A stretch of DNA of 64,000 nt from Castanea sativa (taxonomy: Eukaryota; Streptophyta; Magnoliopsida; Fagales; Fagaceae). Location: the NCBI RefSeq assembly GCF_040712315.1, contig NC_134018.1:6659001-6723000 (forward strand), written 5' to 3'. The notes beneath the pieces are model-generated. The model did no database searches. It had not been told where the DNA came from and saw only the letters and a list, made by a program, of their open reading frames with translations. Shown in pieces: positions 1-11,694 of the stretch (the stretch's first letter is position 1; each line of letters starts with the position of its first letter). A program made the position numbers and the translations under genes.

Positions 1-381
1 CTATATTCAGAAAAAATACTTTTTTCAGTCCAATTTAGATCATAAATAGATTTAGTAGAAATCTTAGGAATATTCCATTTTTTAAAATCTGGGTACTCAC
101 TTTCTCCAACAGTGAGGTCTTCTTCATTTACAATATTAGGAGGACAACTAGTCCTAGAGCTAACAGAGGAGTCGGATCTCCACATTCTATCAATATCTAT
201 CTTAGTTATAACACTCAATTATCATGTTTTTCTCACAACCGTTGCATTTCGTAACACATACCGTTCATCAACCCTATTCCTCTCACGCCCTCACGCTCTC
301 TTGGCTTCACAAGCCTTACTGTTCGGATCTGGGACTTTTTACGATGGCGGTGGCGCCAACGATGGTAAGATCAACACAACA

Positions 382-1482
<1,101 letters not shown>

Positions 1483-1560
1483 ATCACCGAAATAATGTGT
1501 GGTGCAAATTTTATTTTCATTTTTTATGGGATGTGGTATAATATTAAGGGAAAAAAAATT
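1483..1560 (+). repeat. 78-bp segment repeated upstream of the RLP gene
   Basis: This stretch matches 6293-6370 at roughly 88 percent by eye, including the words AATAATGTGTGGTG and TTTTTTATGGGATGTGGTA. The second copy lies in the 5' flank of the + strand RLP fragment. It is therefore probably a detached piece of an RLP promoter region, and the two copies now bracket the LINE insertion. Confidence 0.7.
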
Positions 1561-1974
1561 AAAAAAAGCATTGTCCAGCTATTTTCAAAACCCAATGTCC
1601 ATTTTTATTTTTAAAAAATTCTTTAAAAAATACTGAAATTTTCGTTATCCAAGTTTATATAGTTATCACAAATCCTCTTCCATCCACACTAATGTAAAAT
1701 CGTTATTCTCAAACCCCTCCCCATTTGTACTCAAATGTCTGATTCCTATCTATATTTATTATTTATTTGAATTCAAATACTTCAATTATCTTTATAAAAA
1801 AAAATACAAAATTACTTCTTTCAAAAAATGTTAAAAGAGTAATATTATCTCACATACAAAGGGAAAATAAAAAGCCATTATTCTCACCACCCATTTGTAT
1901 TCAAATGTTTAATTTCTATTTGTATTTGTTATCTCTATATATTAAGAAGATTCAACTATATCAGAGTAGGAATT
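1561..1974. other. AT-rich spacer with a short internal duplication
   Basis: No gene. A segment of about 55 bp at 1702-1760 (TTATTCTCAAACCCC through ATTTATTAT) recurs in diverged form at 1877-1932. The open frame across this stretch is incidental except for its end, which reads into the LINE. Confidence 0.5.
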
Positions 1975-1977
1975 TAC

Positions 1978-3370
1978 TTACAAGTTTGGAGCTTGAATGT
2001 CAGTCGAAACCTTCTAATCAGCAGCTTTCTAATGCACGGAATGCTATCAAAGAGGAACTGAATGAATTAATAGCTCAGGAAAATACTTATTGGCATCAAT
2101 GTTCAAAAATCTCATGGTTGAAGGATGGAGACCGTAACTCAAAACACTTTCATGCAGTGGCTTCATAGAGAAGGAGTAATGAGAACCAAAAACTTCAAGA
2201 TGTAGCAGGAACCTATCACACTCAACAGACAGATTTGGAGAGGATAGCTGCTGATTACTTCCAAACAATGTTCACTAGTGCTTCTACAAGTTCTTTTCAT
2301 CAGGTAATTCTTCATGTTCGTGAAGTTGTTACCCCTGATATGAATAACTCGTTGTTGGCAGAATTCTCACATGAGGAAGTGAAGAGAGCATTATTCCAAA
2401 TGCATCCAACAAAAGCACCTAGGCCTGAGGGTATGAATCCTTTATTTTTCAAAAATATTGGCATATTGTTGTTATTGATGTCTCTAATGTTGTGCTTGAT
2501 TGTATAAAGTCTGGTAAGATTTTGCAAAGCATAAATTTTTCTCATATCACCCTCATTCCAAAGAGAAAGAATCCCAAACTCATGGCTCACTTCCGACCCA
2601 TCAGTCTATGCAATGTCATTTTCAAGCTCATCTCTAAAATCCTTGCCAACAAACTTAAAGCAAATCCTTGGTGAAATCATATCCAAATGTCAGAGTGCTT
2701 TTGTAGCAGACAGAGTGATCACAGATAATACCCTCATATCTTTTGAGACTTTGCACTACATGAAGTCTAAAAGGCAAGGGAATACTGCGCATATGGCTCT
2801 CAAGCTTGACATGAGTAAAGTTTACGACAAGGCCGAATAGGATTGCTTGCAGGCTTTGATGCTAAAGATGGGGTTTCATCCAAAGTGGGTTAATCTCATA
2901 ATGGCAAGGATTTCATCTGTATCATATTTTGTCTTGGTAAATGGAGTTCCTTCAGGCTTTATCAGACCTTCTCGAGGCATTCGGCAAGGGGATCCACTTT
3001 CACCCCATTTATTTCTTCTATGTACTGAAGGTTTCTCAGCCTTACTGAAGCATGCTGCTCACCACAAACAGTTACATGGGACTAGTATCTCTCGGGGAGG
3101 CCCTCAGATCACCCATCTCCTATTTGCGGATGATAGCTTACTGTTTGGTAATGCTTCTATATCGGAATGTCGCACCATCAAGGAAATTCTTCATACTTAT
3201 AAGCTAGCATCAGGATAGAGGATAAATTGTGATAAAACCTCAATATTTTTCAGCACTAACACTCCTCTCTCATTAAGGGAAGATATCAGGCTTTTCTTAA
3301 ATGCTACTGCCAATGAGCCACTTGAAAAATATTTGGGGTTACCTCCCATTATTGGGAGAGGGAAGAAACC
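1978..3370 (+). pseudogene. LINE reverse transcriptase, N-terminal and catalytic part (degenerate)
   Basis: Pieces in successive frames give WLKDGDRNSKHFH (linker), HFRPISLCNVIFKLISKI, LDMSKVYDKAEW (the first catalytic block, usually KAYDRVEW), GIRQGDPLSPHLF and the catalytic FADD in HLLFADDSLLF near 3119-3150. These are RVT_1 blocks in the right order. At least four frame breaks or stops separate them, so no full enzyme can be made. The frame ends at the insertion near 3373 and resumes after 4358 with residues that fit the interrupted protein. Confidence 0.92.
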
Positions 3371-3373
3371 AAG

Positions 3374-4358
3374 GGAGACAATTCCGTACCGTACCAGGCG
3401 GTACGGCCGGAATTTTTCATGCCAGTGCCTGGACCGATACAAAAACAGACCTGATCCATACCGCTCTAGATACCGGAGTGTACCGGGTTGTTTCGGCCGT
3501 TTCGGTGGATTTCGGCCGATATATTGGTTTCGGACCGGTATAAGATTTAAAGTTTAAAAAAAAATAAATTAAAAAAAAAACACCAATTTACCAGATCTGC
3601 ACTTCTTCTTCTTCATTGCTACTAGTCGCTTTCCTTTTCTACTCTTTGTTGTTCTTTGCTTCAATTTGAGAATAATGGTGAAAAAATTTCTTCTAATCTT
3701 GTTTTTTTTTTTTTTTTCTGGCTTTGCTCGCTTGTCCACGGGCTGAAAAAACGCTCATCTCCATAACAGTTGAAGATTGAGCCCATTGCTACCTTCGATT
3801 TATACTTGGAATTTTCTAGAACGGCCTCTTGAGTTGTGGTTCTTTTACCGAAGCTTTTATAGTCAGTTCAGTTGTGGTTCTTTTACCAAAGAAAAGAGAT
3901 AAGACCAAACACTTTTTTTTAAAACAATAGCTGGCATCAACTAGCCCACTGTCATAATTATATAGAATTACTCTCATTAAAGAAAAACCACTAATTCCAA
4001 GTTTTCTACTTTGTAAATTGTTATTTGTAATAAATAAGTCTGAACTTATTTGCTTTTTTTTTTTTATACATTAATATATTCATTCTTTACTAATATACCC
4101 ATAAGGCCATTATATCGTTTTTAATATTTGTATTATCATTTTTTGACAAATAAAGAACAATAAATTAGTTGATTTTTCTTTAGTCCAAAGAAAATTTTGC
4201 TTAAATAAAATATTATACCCAAAAAATATTATATTTATATATCTATTTATGAAAATAGCGGTAAACCCGAAACGGTACACCAATATTGACCGGTATCCAA
4301 AATATATCGTACCGTTGGCCAAACCGGTACAACCTCCGATACGGTATTAACTTCCTTA
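3374..4358. mobile_element. Mutator-like non-autonomous element nested in the LINE
   Basis: The ends form imperfect inverted repeats rich in GGTACCG/CGGTACC words: GGAGACAATTCCGTACC at the left, and at the right end read inverted GGAAGTTAATACCGTATC. The flanks carry GAAGAAACCAAG (3362-3373) and GAAGAAACAAG (4359-4369), a near-identical 11-12-bp target duplication of the size expected for Mutator-like elements. Removing the insert restores the LINE reading. The interior, about 3560-4250, is AT-rich with no transposase. About 985 bp long. Confidence 0.72.
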
Positions 4359-4369
4359 GAAGAAACAAG

Positions 4370-5683
4370 CTTTTGCAGACATCAAGAATAGAATCCAATC
4401 AAAGTTGTGTGGTTGGAAGGGCAAGCTTCTATCATAGGCAGGCAGAGAGGTGCTTATCAAATCAGTAGCACAAGCTATCCAGGTGTATGCAATGAACTAT
4501 TTTCTCCTTCCCATGAGTTTTTGTGATGAGATCAATTCGATGATGGGACAATTCTGGTGGGGTCAGAAAAATGAGGAAAAGAAACTTCATTGGGGTAGTT
4601 GGAAGCACCTATGTTTAGGAAAAAAAGATGGCGGTTTGGGATTTCAAGATCTTAGAAGTTTTAATTTAGCCTTGCTGGCTAAACAGTGTTGGAGGCTTCT
4701 GCACAATCAAGACTCCTTATTCTACAAAGTTTATAAAGCCAAGTATTTTCCCAATATTTCCTTTTTAGAAGCTGCTGCTCCTACTCATTCTTCATATGCT
4801 TAGAGAAGCATTACTCAAGGGCGACATCTTAATCATTCAAGGGAGTCGATGGAGAGTAGATCATGGCTCTTTGATTTGGGCAGATAAATGGCTTCCCTCT
4901 AAAACCAATCAGAAAGTTCTTTCTCCTAGAACAATCTTGCCACCTGAAGCTAGAGTTGCTGACTTAATGGATTTATCATCTCCTCAGCCACGATGGAAAA
5001 ACATACTTATTGATACAATTTTCTACCCTTTTGAAGCTTCTATCATCAAAGCAATTCCTCTAAGCTTTCGTAGACCAAATGATTCTTTGATCTGGACAAG
5101 GAACAAATTTGGTGAATTTTCGGTTCGAAGTGCATACTACTTACAAATTGAAATTGATAGGAATACTAAAGGAAACCAAGCCTCATCCTCTAATCCAACT
5201 CGGCTTCACTCCTTTTGGGGAGGTATTTGGGCTGCTCAGATTCCACCTAAGATTAAGACCTTTATTTGGAGAGCATGCCACGACAGTTTACCTACTCGCA
5301 CTAAACTTTTTGACAGGAAGATTCTGAACTCCTATTCTTGTATGTTCTGTGATGAAGCTGAAACTTGTGATAATTTATTTTTGGAGTGTCCCTTTCCCCA
5401 AGCCGTTTGGCTGCAATCTCCCATCTCAAATGATTACAGGTTCCCATCTAATACTAAGTTCATTGATGTCATGGACACTGCACTAAAGAAGTTACCTGCA
5501 ATAGTCTTTGATACTTTATGCATAGCATGCTGGATGATATGGAAGTGCAGGAACAAGATGGTTTTTGATAACATTACTCCCTCTCGTAAGGATTTATGGA
5601 CTCGGGCAGAGGTATGCAGAGCAGATTTTATGGATGTGCAGCAGAAATATATGCAAGGGAATGTGATTTCAGCAGCAACTTAG
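4370..5683 (+). pseudogene. LINE reverse transcriptase C-terminus and zf-RVT region (degenerate)
   Basis: Downstream of the Mutator-like insert the LINE continues through a conserved RT tail (AMNYFLLPMS, FWWG, then DGGLGFQDLRSFNLALLAKQ). After a frame break at about 4800 comes a 290-residue frame with WADKWLP, the zf-RVT motif IPPKIKTFIWRACHDSLPTR and the cysteine-rich CMFCDEAETCDNLFLECP. This is the standard arrangement of plant LINE ORF2 proteins. The part from 4796 to 5683 is the longest surviving frame of the element. Confidence 0.93.
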
Positions 5684-6112
5684 AAGCCTCCTCAGACAGA
5701 TTCTATTCACAAGATGAACGTGGCTATTTTCTAGTCAAAGAAGTTTCCAGCAGTGGGTTTTGGTCTTATCATTCGCAACAAGAAGGGTGAAGTGCTTGCT
5801 GCATCCCGTGACCGTGTAGAGAAGAGCTTAAACCCCCTGTGCACAGCAGCTTTTATAATAAGGAAAGCTTTACTTTTCCGCCAAAGTATTAGTTTTTCAA
5901 AAGTGGAATTGGAATGCAATTTTGCTGAACTTGTGGATTTTATTAACTCAGATAGAATTTTTTCTCTTGAGGCTGCATGGATCCTGGAAGACATTAGTTT
6001 AATTAGTGAAAGTTTTGATTTTAATTCTTTTGCTAGTATTCCTTTACGATGTAATCGTACTACACTAGCTTTAGCTAGTGTTGCAAAAGAGAAAAAGGAG
6101 GCTATTGTTTGA
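5684..6112 (+). pseudogene. LINE RNase H-like C-terminal domain (RVT_3 type)
   Basis: A different frame from the preceding segment gives GFGLIIRNKKGEVLAASRD, the opening strand pair of the RNase H-like domain common at the end of plant LINE ORF2, followed by a weakly conserved VELECNFAELVDFIN. The usual acidic positions are partly changed. The frame ends at 6112 and the element's poly(A) follows 80 bp later. Confidence 0.8.
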
Positions 6113-6292
6113 CTAAAAGAATGCCTCTCTTTTCTCTTCCTCATTGTACAACGTGATTTACATTAATATAGTATACTATTGTTTCAGCTCAAAAAAAAAA
6201 AAAAAAAAAGTTAGTTATGGCTTCAAAAAATACTGTATCTAAGAGGGGAATCTAAGGAACAATATCTAAGTACTGTATCTAAGTCTTACCTA

Positions 6293-6477
6293 TCACTGAA
6301 ATAATGTGTGGTGGAAATCTTATTTTTTATTTTTTATGGGATGTGGTAGAATATTAAGGATTAAAAAAAAACAAAAAGCAAAAATTAAATAAGCAAAGGA
6401 ATCCGCCTCCTATAAATAAGTTAACCATGTCATTAATTAGTAGCATTTACATAATCATATAGATTTTTTGCATAACC
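6293..6477 (+). promoter_or_regulatory. 5' flank of RLP copy C (probable promoter)
   Basis: The segment CCGCCTCCTATAAATAAG (6404-6421) holds a TATA-like TATAAATA about 65 bp before the ATG. The same region, with TATATATAGGAGGCGGAG read on the other strand, occurs upstream of RLP copies A (near 11075) and B (near 14077). This supports a conserved ancestral promoter and leader shared by all three copies. Confidence 0.6.
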
Positions 6478-6813
6478 ATGGACGGTTCCTTCAAATTAAG
6501 AGCCATTACATTAACCCTTTTCCTTGTGTTTCTCATTTTGGCAACTATTGATCCTAAGTTCTGCTATGGAAAATCTGACGTTCATTGCATCCAAAGTGAG
6601 CAACAATCCCTTCTCAGATTCAAGCAAGATCTTGCTGATCCTTTAATCCAGCTTGCCTCTTGGGCTAGTGATGGGGATTGTTGTCAATGGGTGGGAGTCG
6701 TCTGCAACAATGTTACTGGTCAAGTCCAAGAAGTCCATCTCAGAAGCTTTCCTCCTCCTCTGCTTGAATATTTTTCAATTGAAGCCCAATATGAAGCTGC
6801 TATTCAATCTTGA
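6478..6813 (+). pseudogene. Receptor-like protein fragment, copy C (signal peptide plus LRRNT)
   Basis: The 111-residue frame starts with a signal peptide (residues 1-30, ending near CYG). Next comes a plant LRR N-terminal cap: CIQSEQQSLLRFKQDLADP, the SWASDGDCCQWVGVVC signature and an N-glycosylation site NNVTG. This is the beginning of an EIX/Cf-type receptor-like protein, a family of cell-surface immune receptors usually of about 900-1000 residues. No LRRs, transmembrane segment or tail follow. Homology to copy A stops at CTATTCAATCTT (about 6811), where foreign sequence (a retroelement gag start on the opposite strand) begins and gives a stop at once. It could still be transcribed as a short secreted peptide, but it reads as a truncated gene. 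Confidence 0.85.
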
Positions 6814-7647
6814 GTGTTTATGGGTTCCTCTGTGTTTGGCTGTTTTCCTTCCTCGGCCATAGTGTGGGGAGCTTCAAACTTCTAGTGGCTTGAACTACCC
6901 TAGAGGTCGAAGATGGGGTTGTGGTGTTGTAGCAGTGGAGTTTCTTCTATGTTTGATGGCTTCAGTATGGTGATGGGATTGACGGGCTTAGAACTGGAGC
7001 TACTAGCTTGAGTGTCAGACTTGTGTTCTCTTTGTAGCCTTCCTTCAGATCTTGACCAAATTCTCCCCTAATGACAAGCTTGGTCGAGTTAATCAAAGCT
7101 AAGACCCCATCCATATCCATCAATCATCCAAAACAAACACACACAACATGCAATGCATTTTTAACCAGGATCGACCTAGGGATAGGTTCTAAGTCGTTAC
7201 GTTGTAAGGTGGGTTTGTTATTTCATTGTTTCCCATAGTTAGGACGTTACACCTCCCAATTTGTAATGTAATGAACATTGCATTGGTCCAAACGACATAG
7301 TTTGTCCTTTACAGTCAACAGGAAATGATCCAGTGACTTTAGGCTATGAGTTGGGGAGTTCGTCACTAGGTACCCGAATCTAATGAAGACCGGTGATCCA
7401 TGGTTACTACTACCACAAAATTGTTGAAAAGGGGTGCATACATATTGTTTGGATGGCACACATAATGACAGTTAGGGAAAGATTGTAAAAAACAATACAT
7501 ACAACAATATATCATACAACATCCCATCAAACATAAATAAACAAGCAACAAATATATCATGCAAGATCATGCAAAATAATGGTACATATTTAGTCAATTA
7601 AGTCTAATACGAAGCTTAGCCCTCGATATCCCCATCGGAGTTGCCAC
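6812..7647 (-). mobile_element. LTR retrotransposon leader and gag start (truncated)
   Basis: Read on the - strand, this follows directly from the LTR at 7648-10179. A primer-binding-site-like GTGGCAACTCCGATGGGGAT lies at 7628-7647, a leader of about 770 bp follows, and then an ATG at about 6861 opens a short gag-like frame (MAEEGKQPNTEE...) that runs into the junction with RLP copy C near 6812. Everything downstream (the rest of gag, pol and the second LTR) is absent. Lineage not determined; gypsy is likelier than copia. Confidence 0.6.
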
Positions 7648-10179
7648 TGTGAGAGACCTCGAAAGTTGCCACTCAAAAAAAAGAGATTTTTTGTGGTGTG
7701 CTTTTTTTGGGTAAGTGGTATGGAGTCGCCACTTATATTTTATGTACAAAAAATAAGAAAAACTAAATACAAATTTACATGATTGAATGCTCCATTCATT
7801 GATTGAATAATAAAAAATACAAGTTCAAAAATTTGAACTTTACATGGCTTTGGGTCCTAGTTACAATCTACCAAAAATACATAGCCTTTTGTCCTAGTTA
7901 CAATCTACCCAAAATAAAAACAAAGATAAAACTAGATCTACTTAACCAAAAATCTAAATCTGAAGGCTAGGTTACGGAATGAGAAAGTGTTAGGCACCCA
8001 TTCCGCCCGGACAAAGTCTGGTATTCTAGACTCTTGTGACCAATGTATCATCTTATGCTTGTTATGAATGATATGTTGAACATGTGAAACAAAAATACAA
8101 AATTAAATCACACAAATTTGTTTATAATTGAAATCTCTTCTTTTGTTTGAAAATTCAGATTTGTTTTTGCTAGTTAAAAAAAAAAATTGATTTTTGATTT
8201 GTCAAAATACCAGATCTGTTTTGTAGTATATAGAAAAAAAGTGGTTTTTGAAGGAAAAAATTCAAATATCTTTTTATTCAATAAAAATAAAAGTCTTATG
8301 GTTGGTTAAAAAATTCAAATATGTTTTTAAGAGATAAAAAAAAATGGTTCCTAGTTTTGTAAAAGATCAGATCTGTTTTATGATATAAAAAAAATTAAAA
8401 AAAAATTGGTTTTGATAACAAACATATTAGATCTATTTTTTAGATGTTAAAAAAATGAAAATGATTTTTCTTTAAGAAGAGAGTTTCACTCATAATTTAA
8501 ATTTATGCAATCATGAATTAAAACAAACACACACAAACATGTTTAATGTTTTTCTTTATTTCAAAAATCTGCATATGTTAAAGAAAATCAAATTGGTATC
8601 TAAGAAAGTTACTAATCAGTTTTTTAATTGAGAAAAATTTAGATCTACATCTTAGAAAGATGCAGATCCATTTTTGATTAAGAAAAAGTCAGATCTACAT
8701 CTTATAAAGATGTAGATCTGTTTTTATTTTTAAGAAAAAGTATTGTTCACATGGAAATTATTGACATTCAAGAAAGAGATTATAACAATTACCTAGAAGA
8801 AAAAAATCATGCTTTAAACAAAATAATTACGAATCATTTATGTTATGGAAATAAATATTCATCAACATAAAAGGGAGCATGGAAAAGATAGGGTAAAGGA
8901 AACAACCTCTTGCATGAGCACTCTTTGTTCTTAAGAGGATGTTTTAGGGTTCAAAGAAACTTATTCAGTTATCCTTGAAACCTAAAAACCTTAATTCTTG
9001 TAGAAATTTTCAGAGAGGATCAAAGAATATCAACACTCTTTTAGTGTCAAAACATATGCCCTCAAAGAAAAAAAAAAATGTGTTGAATTATGAGGTTCAA
9101 CCTCTATTTATAGAGGTCCGAAATCCCTAAAAAATAGGTATGGATGATTAGGGTTTGAATCCGGACACATCCTTTTGAGAAAATGTCAAAAAGGGTGGAC
9201 ATTATCATCACCCAAAGGCCGTTGGGCCAAAGCCCATCCAAATGCAATTCGGCACTCCAACAGTGCCGAATTGGCCCTTGGATGCCGAACGCACTATTGT
9301 GTTCGAGTGCCAATTGGACTCTCTTTCTAGGGTTTTTTGGCTAGTCCTTATACCTAGATGCGTTTTCATCCTCCGTATATGATTTTTTATCTCTTTTTTG
9401 GATAATTTAGTCTTTTTCAGAACAATTATCTTGTGGATAAATCTCTTAAAATAGATCTTGATAAAGTTCTGATTATCCACAATTTTATTGTTATCCAATC
9501 ATCCATTTTATTCCTATGCATGCATCCCTATCTTATGCACTAATTATCAACCAATCACAAAATTATTTAATTAATTTTAACTGTTTGACCTATCAGAATT
9601 AATTTAAATTAATCGTGTGTGGTCGATTCTTCCTAAACACAATGCATATGGACCATGCAAACTTGATCATGCGATATCTTTCGATCAAATGGTCCGATTT
9701 AGAAACCAGAAACACCGTTGCGACCATTAGAATCTCAAAATCATTATTATGATATGTAAAGAATGACATGATGCATGTAATGCAAGAATAAATTGATGCA
9801 TGTAATGCAAGAACAGAATGATGCATGTGATGCAAGAACAAAATGATACATGTGATGTAAGAATGATTTTTGGGGTACATGGATGGTCACTCCAGTCATT
9901 TTCCTTGGACTTTTGAAAGCAGACATCTGTCCATTCAATCAGAATTGATATTTTGTCAAGTATACTCAATTTAGCGATATCCCACTTCTCTTCCTAAATG
10001 AGAGGGGCTCACTTGACGGAGCGCCGAGCATTCTTCTTCGTGCTAGTTCCCCCTCTCCAGTTCTTCTAACTCGACAATTATCTCAATAAACTACGGATAC
10101 CACACAGCTCCTTATTCTTTTATGACCCAAAGGTGCAAAAGAAGGAGTTAAATTATGGGTGCAAAATCGAGTGTCTACA
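7648..10179 (-). repeat. Single 2.5-kb LTR interrupting RLP copy A
   Basis: On the - strand the segment starts TGTAGACACTCGATTTTGCA and ends TCTCACA, proper TG...CA LTR ends, followed by a primer-binding-site-like sequence. It begins exactly where the RLP copy A homology stops (10180). No second LTR is present in the window. Inside are short hairpin words around 8640-8720 and a 25-bp tandem repeat at 9769-9866. Open frames inside are short and not convincing. Confidence 0.65.
9769..9866. repeat. 25-bp tandem repeat, about four units
   Basis: The unit TGATGCATGTAATGCAAGAA plus five bases is repeated about 3.9 times with minor changes, inside the LTR. The apparent His/Ser/Cys-rich frames on the - strand are translations of this repeat. 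Confidence 0.9.
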
Positions 10180-11016
10180 ACAACCAAAGACCCATGATGG
10201 AATCAAAGTGTTTTCAAAGCTATTAAAAGAAAGATCAAGGGTGGCTAGAGATGAAAAGTTAGAATTGGGTGTTGGTGGGATGGAACCAAGGCTGCAGTGT
10301 GATAACCACAACTTTGACAAGGAAGTGATTTTGTTTGTCACCTGAAGCAAATCGGAGGCTTGGCTAAGGTCTACACCACTCAAATCTAGCACTTGTAGTA
10401 AAGGAAGACTAGAAAGCCATTGAAGGTTAATGACAGATAACAAATTATAACCAAAGCCACCAAGATTAAGATAGTGCAAATTTGAGAGATTTCCAATTTA
10501 AGGAGGTATCAATTCCCCAAATCCTGCACTAAAGAGATTAAGATATCTTAAACTCTTCATGGAACTGAGGAATTCAGGAATTGGAGTTTGATTAAAATAA
10601 TTGTAGCTCAAGTCCAAGTAAAACAAATGCTTCAAATCAAGAAGGGAAGGATTTATCTTACCACCAAACATTGACAGTGCATAAGATTGAATAGCAGCTT
10701 CATATTAGGCTTCAATTGAAAAATATTCAAGCAAAGGAGGAGGAAAGCTTCTAAGATTGTGTTCTTGGATGTGACCAGTAACATTGTTGCAGACAATTCC
10801 CTCCCACTAACAACAATCCCAATCACCAACCCAAGAGGCAAACCGGTTTAAAGGATCAGTAAGATCTTGCTTGAATTTGAGAAGGGCATGTTGCTCACTT
10901 TGGATGCAATGAACCTCGGATTTTCCATAGCAGAACTTAGGATCAATAGCTGCCAAAGTGAGAAACAAGAGGAAAAGGGTTAATGTAACGACTCTTAATT
11001 TGAAGGAACCGTCCAT
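10180..11016 (-). pseudogene. Receptor-like protein fragment, copy A (signal peptide, LRRNT, first LRRs)
   Basis: From ATG at 11016 the - strand encodes the same signal peptide and LRRNT as copy C. It then continues into plant extracellular LRRs: LKHLFYLDLSYN, FLSSMKSLRYLNL, IGNLSNLHYLNLGG, LPLLQVLDLSGVDL, LSKLWLSHCSLGSIP and LATLDLSFNS. The frame stays open in phase for about 279 codons apart from three nonsense codons (10807-10809, 10705-10707, 10498-10500), all at positions expected to be glutamine. Homology ends at the LTR boundary (10180). The protein is EIX/Cf-like, with the rest of the LRRs and the membrane anchor missing. Clearly a pseudogene. Confidence 0.9.
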
Positions 11017-11566
11017 GGTTATGCAAAAAATCTATATGATTATGTAAATGCTACACTAATGGCATGGTTATATATAGGAGGCGGAGTTTTGTGCTTAGTT
11101 GATTTCTGCATTCAGTGTTTTTAATGCTTAGAATGCTACCACACATTATTTCCAACTCTAAGAATTGACGTAAGTCTTGTGAATGTGAGGCATTCAATGA
11201 ACGAAATAATATTTTTGAAATAGTCAGATGAAACTTTATCCAAGTTGTTCTACTTGATAGTGATTTTTGTGGTCATATTCAATGAACATACTTGACAATA
11301 AATTTTTGTTCAATTTTTTTTTTTTCATTTCATACCACCAATATGTAACAATGACCAATCTTCCAATTCCACTCATTTTAAAATTCCAATTGAAATATGA
11401 ATAGCTTAATTAATTAAAATCAACTGGTGATTAATATAAAAATAGTCCAAGCAGAGTACTAAAGGTGTTATGTGTAGAATGTTGTCTGGATATGTGAATC
11501 TTTTATTTAGAGAAAAGTTTAGGACCATTTGGATAGAAATTACTTGTGAATATGTGAAATCTAAAC
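11017..11566 (-). promoter_or_regulatory. 5' flank of RLP copy A, duplicated upstream of copy B
   Basis: This 550-bp segment matches 14019-14574 almost base for base, including the TATATATAGGAGG word about 60 bp before the ATG, a poly(T) tract and CCAATATGTAACA. It is the shared upstream region of the two - strand RLP copies. Identity ends at about 11566, where copia RNase H sequence starts. Confidence 0.8.
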
Positions 11567-11694
11567 ATAAGATGTAGTAGCTTTATCCACTACAGACGCA
11601 GAATATATGGCAATGACAGATGCAGGAAAAGAAGTTGTTTTGCTTAGTGGACTGGTTAATGAGCTTGGTTTAAAGCAGGATAGCATGGTGCTAT
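11567..11694 (+). pseudogene. Copia RNase H, first half
   Basis: The + strand reads VALSTTDAEYMAMTDAGKE followed by LLSGLVNELGL, the hallmark of the Ty1/copia RNase H domain (ALSTTEAEYMA...). It is cut by a solo LTR at 11695 and resumes at 13061. The upstream polyprotein is absent: the left end abuts the duplicated RLP flank. Confidence 0.85.

Larger units (their letters stand above)
1975..6209 (+). mobile_element. 5'-truncated L1-type LINE (non-LTR retrotransposon), broken
   Basis: The sequence encodes, in order, the end of the endonuclease-RT linker, reverse transcriptase, a zinc-binding zf-RVT region and an RNase H-like tail, and ends in a poly(A) run at 6190-6209. The upstream endonuclease and ORF1 are missing, so this is a 5'-truncated copy. 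The reading frame is broken by stops and frameshifts, for example at 2166, 2507, 2674, 2838, 3216 and 4801, and is split by a later insertion at about 3374-4358. Gene order and motifs fit plant L1-like elements. No clear target-site duplication was found. The copy is inactive. Confidence 0.93.

Noticed and set aside
6812..7100. Continuation of RLP copy C after its stop
   Set aside because: The sequence no longer matches copy A. It reads as the gag start of an opposite-strand retroelement.
8640..8725. AGATCTACATCTT/AAGATGTAGATCT hairpins as a possible microRNA precursor
   Set aside because: Short imperfect repeats inside an AT-rich LTR, with no sign of a precise star/mature duplex. Small-RNA data would be needed.
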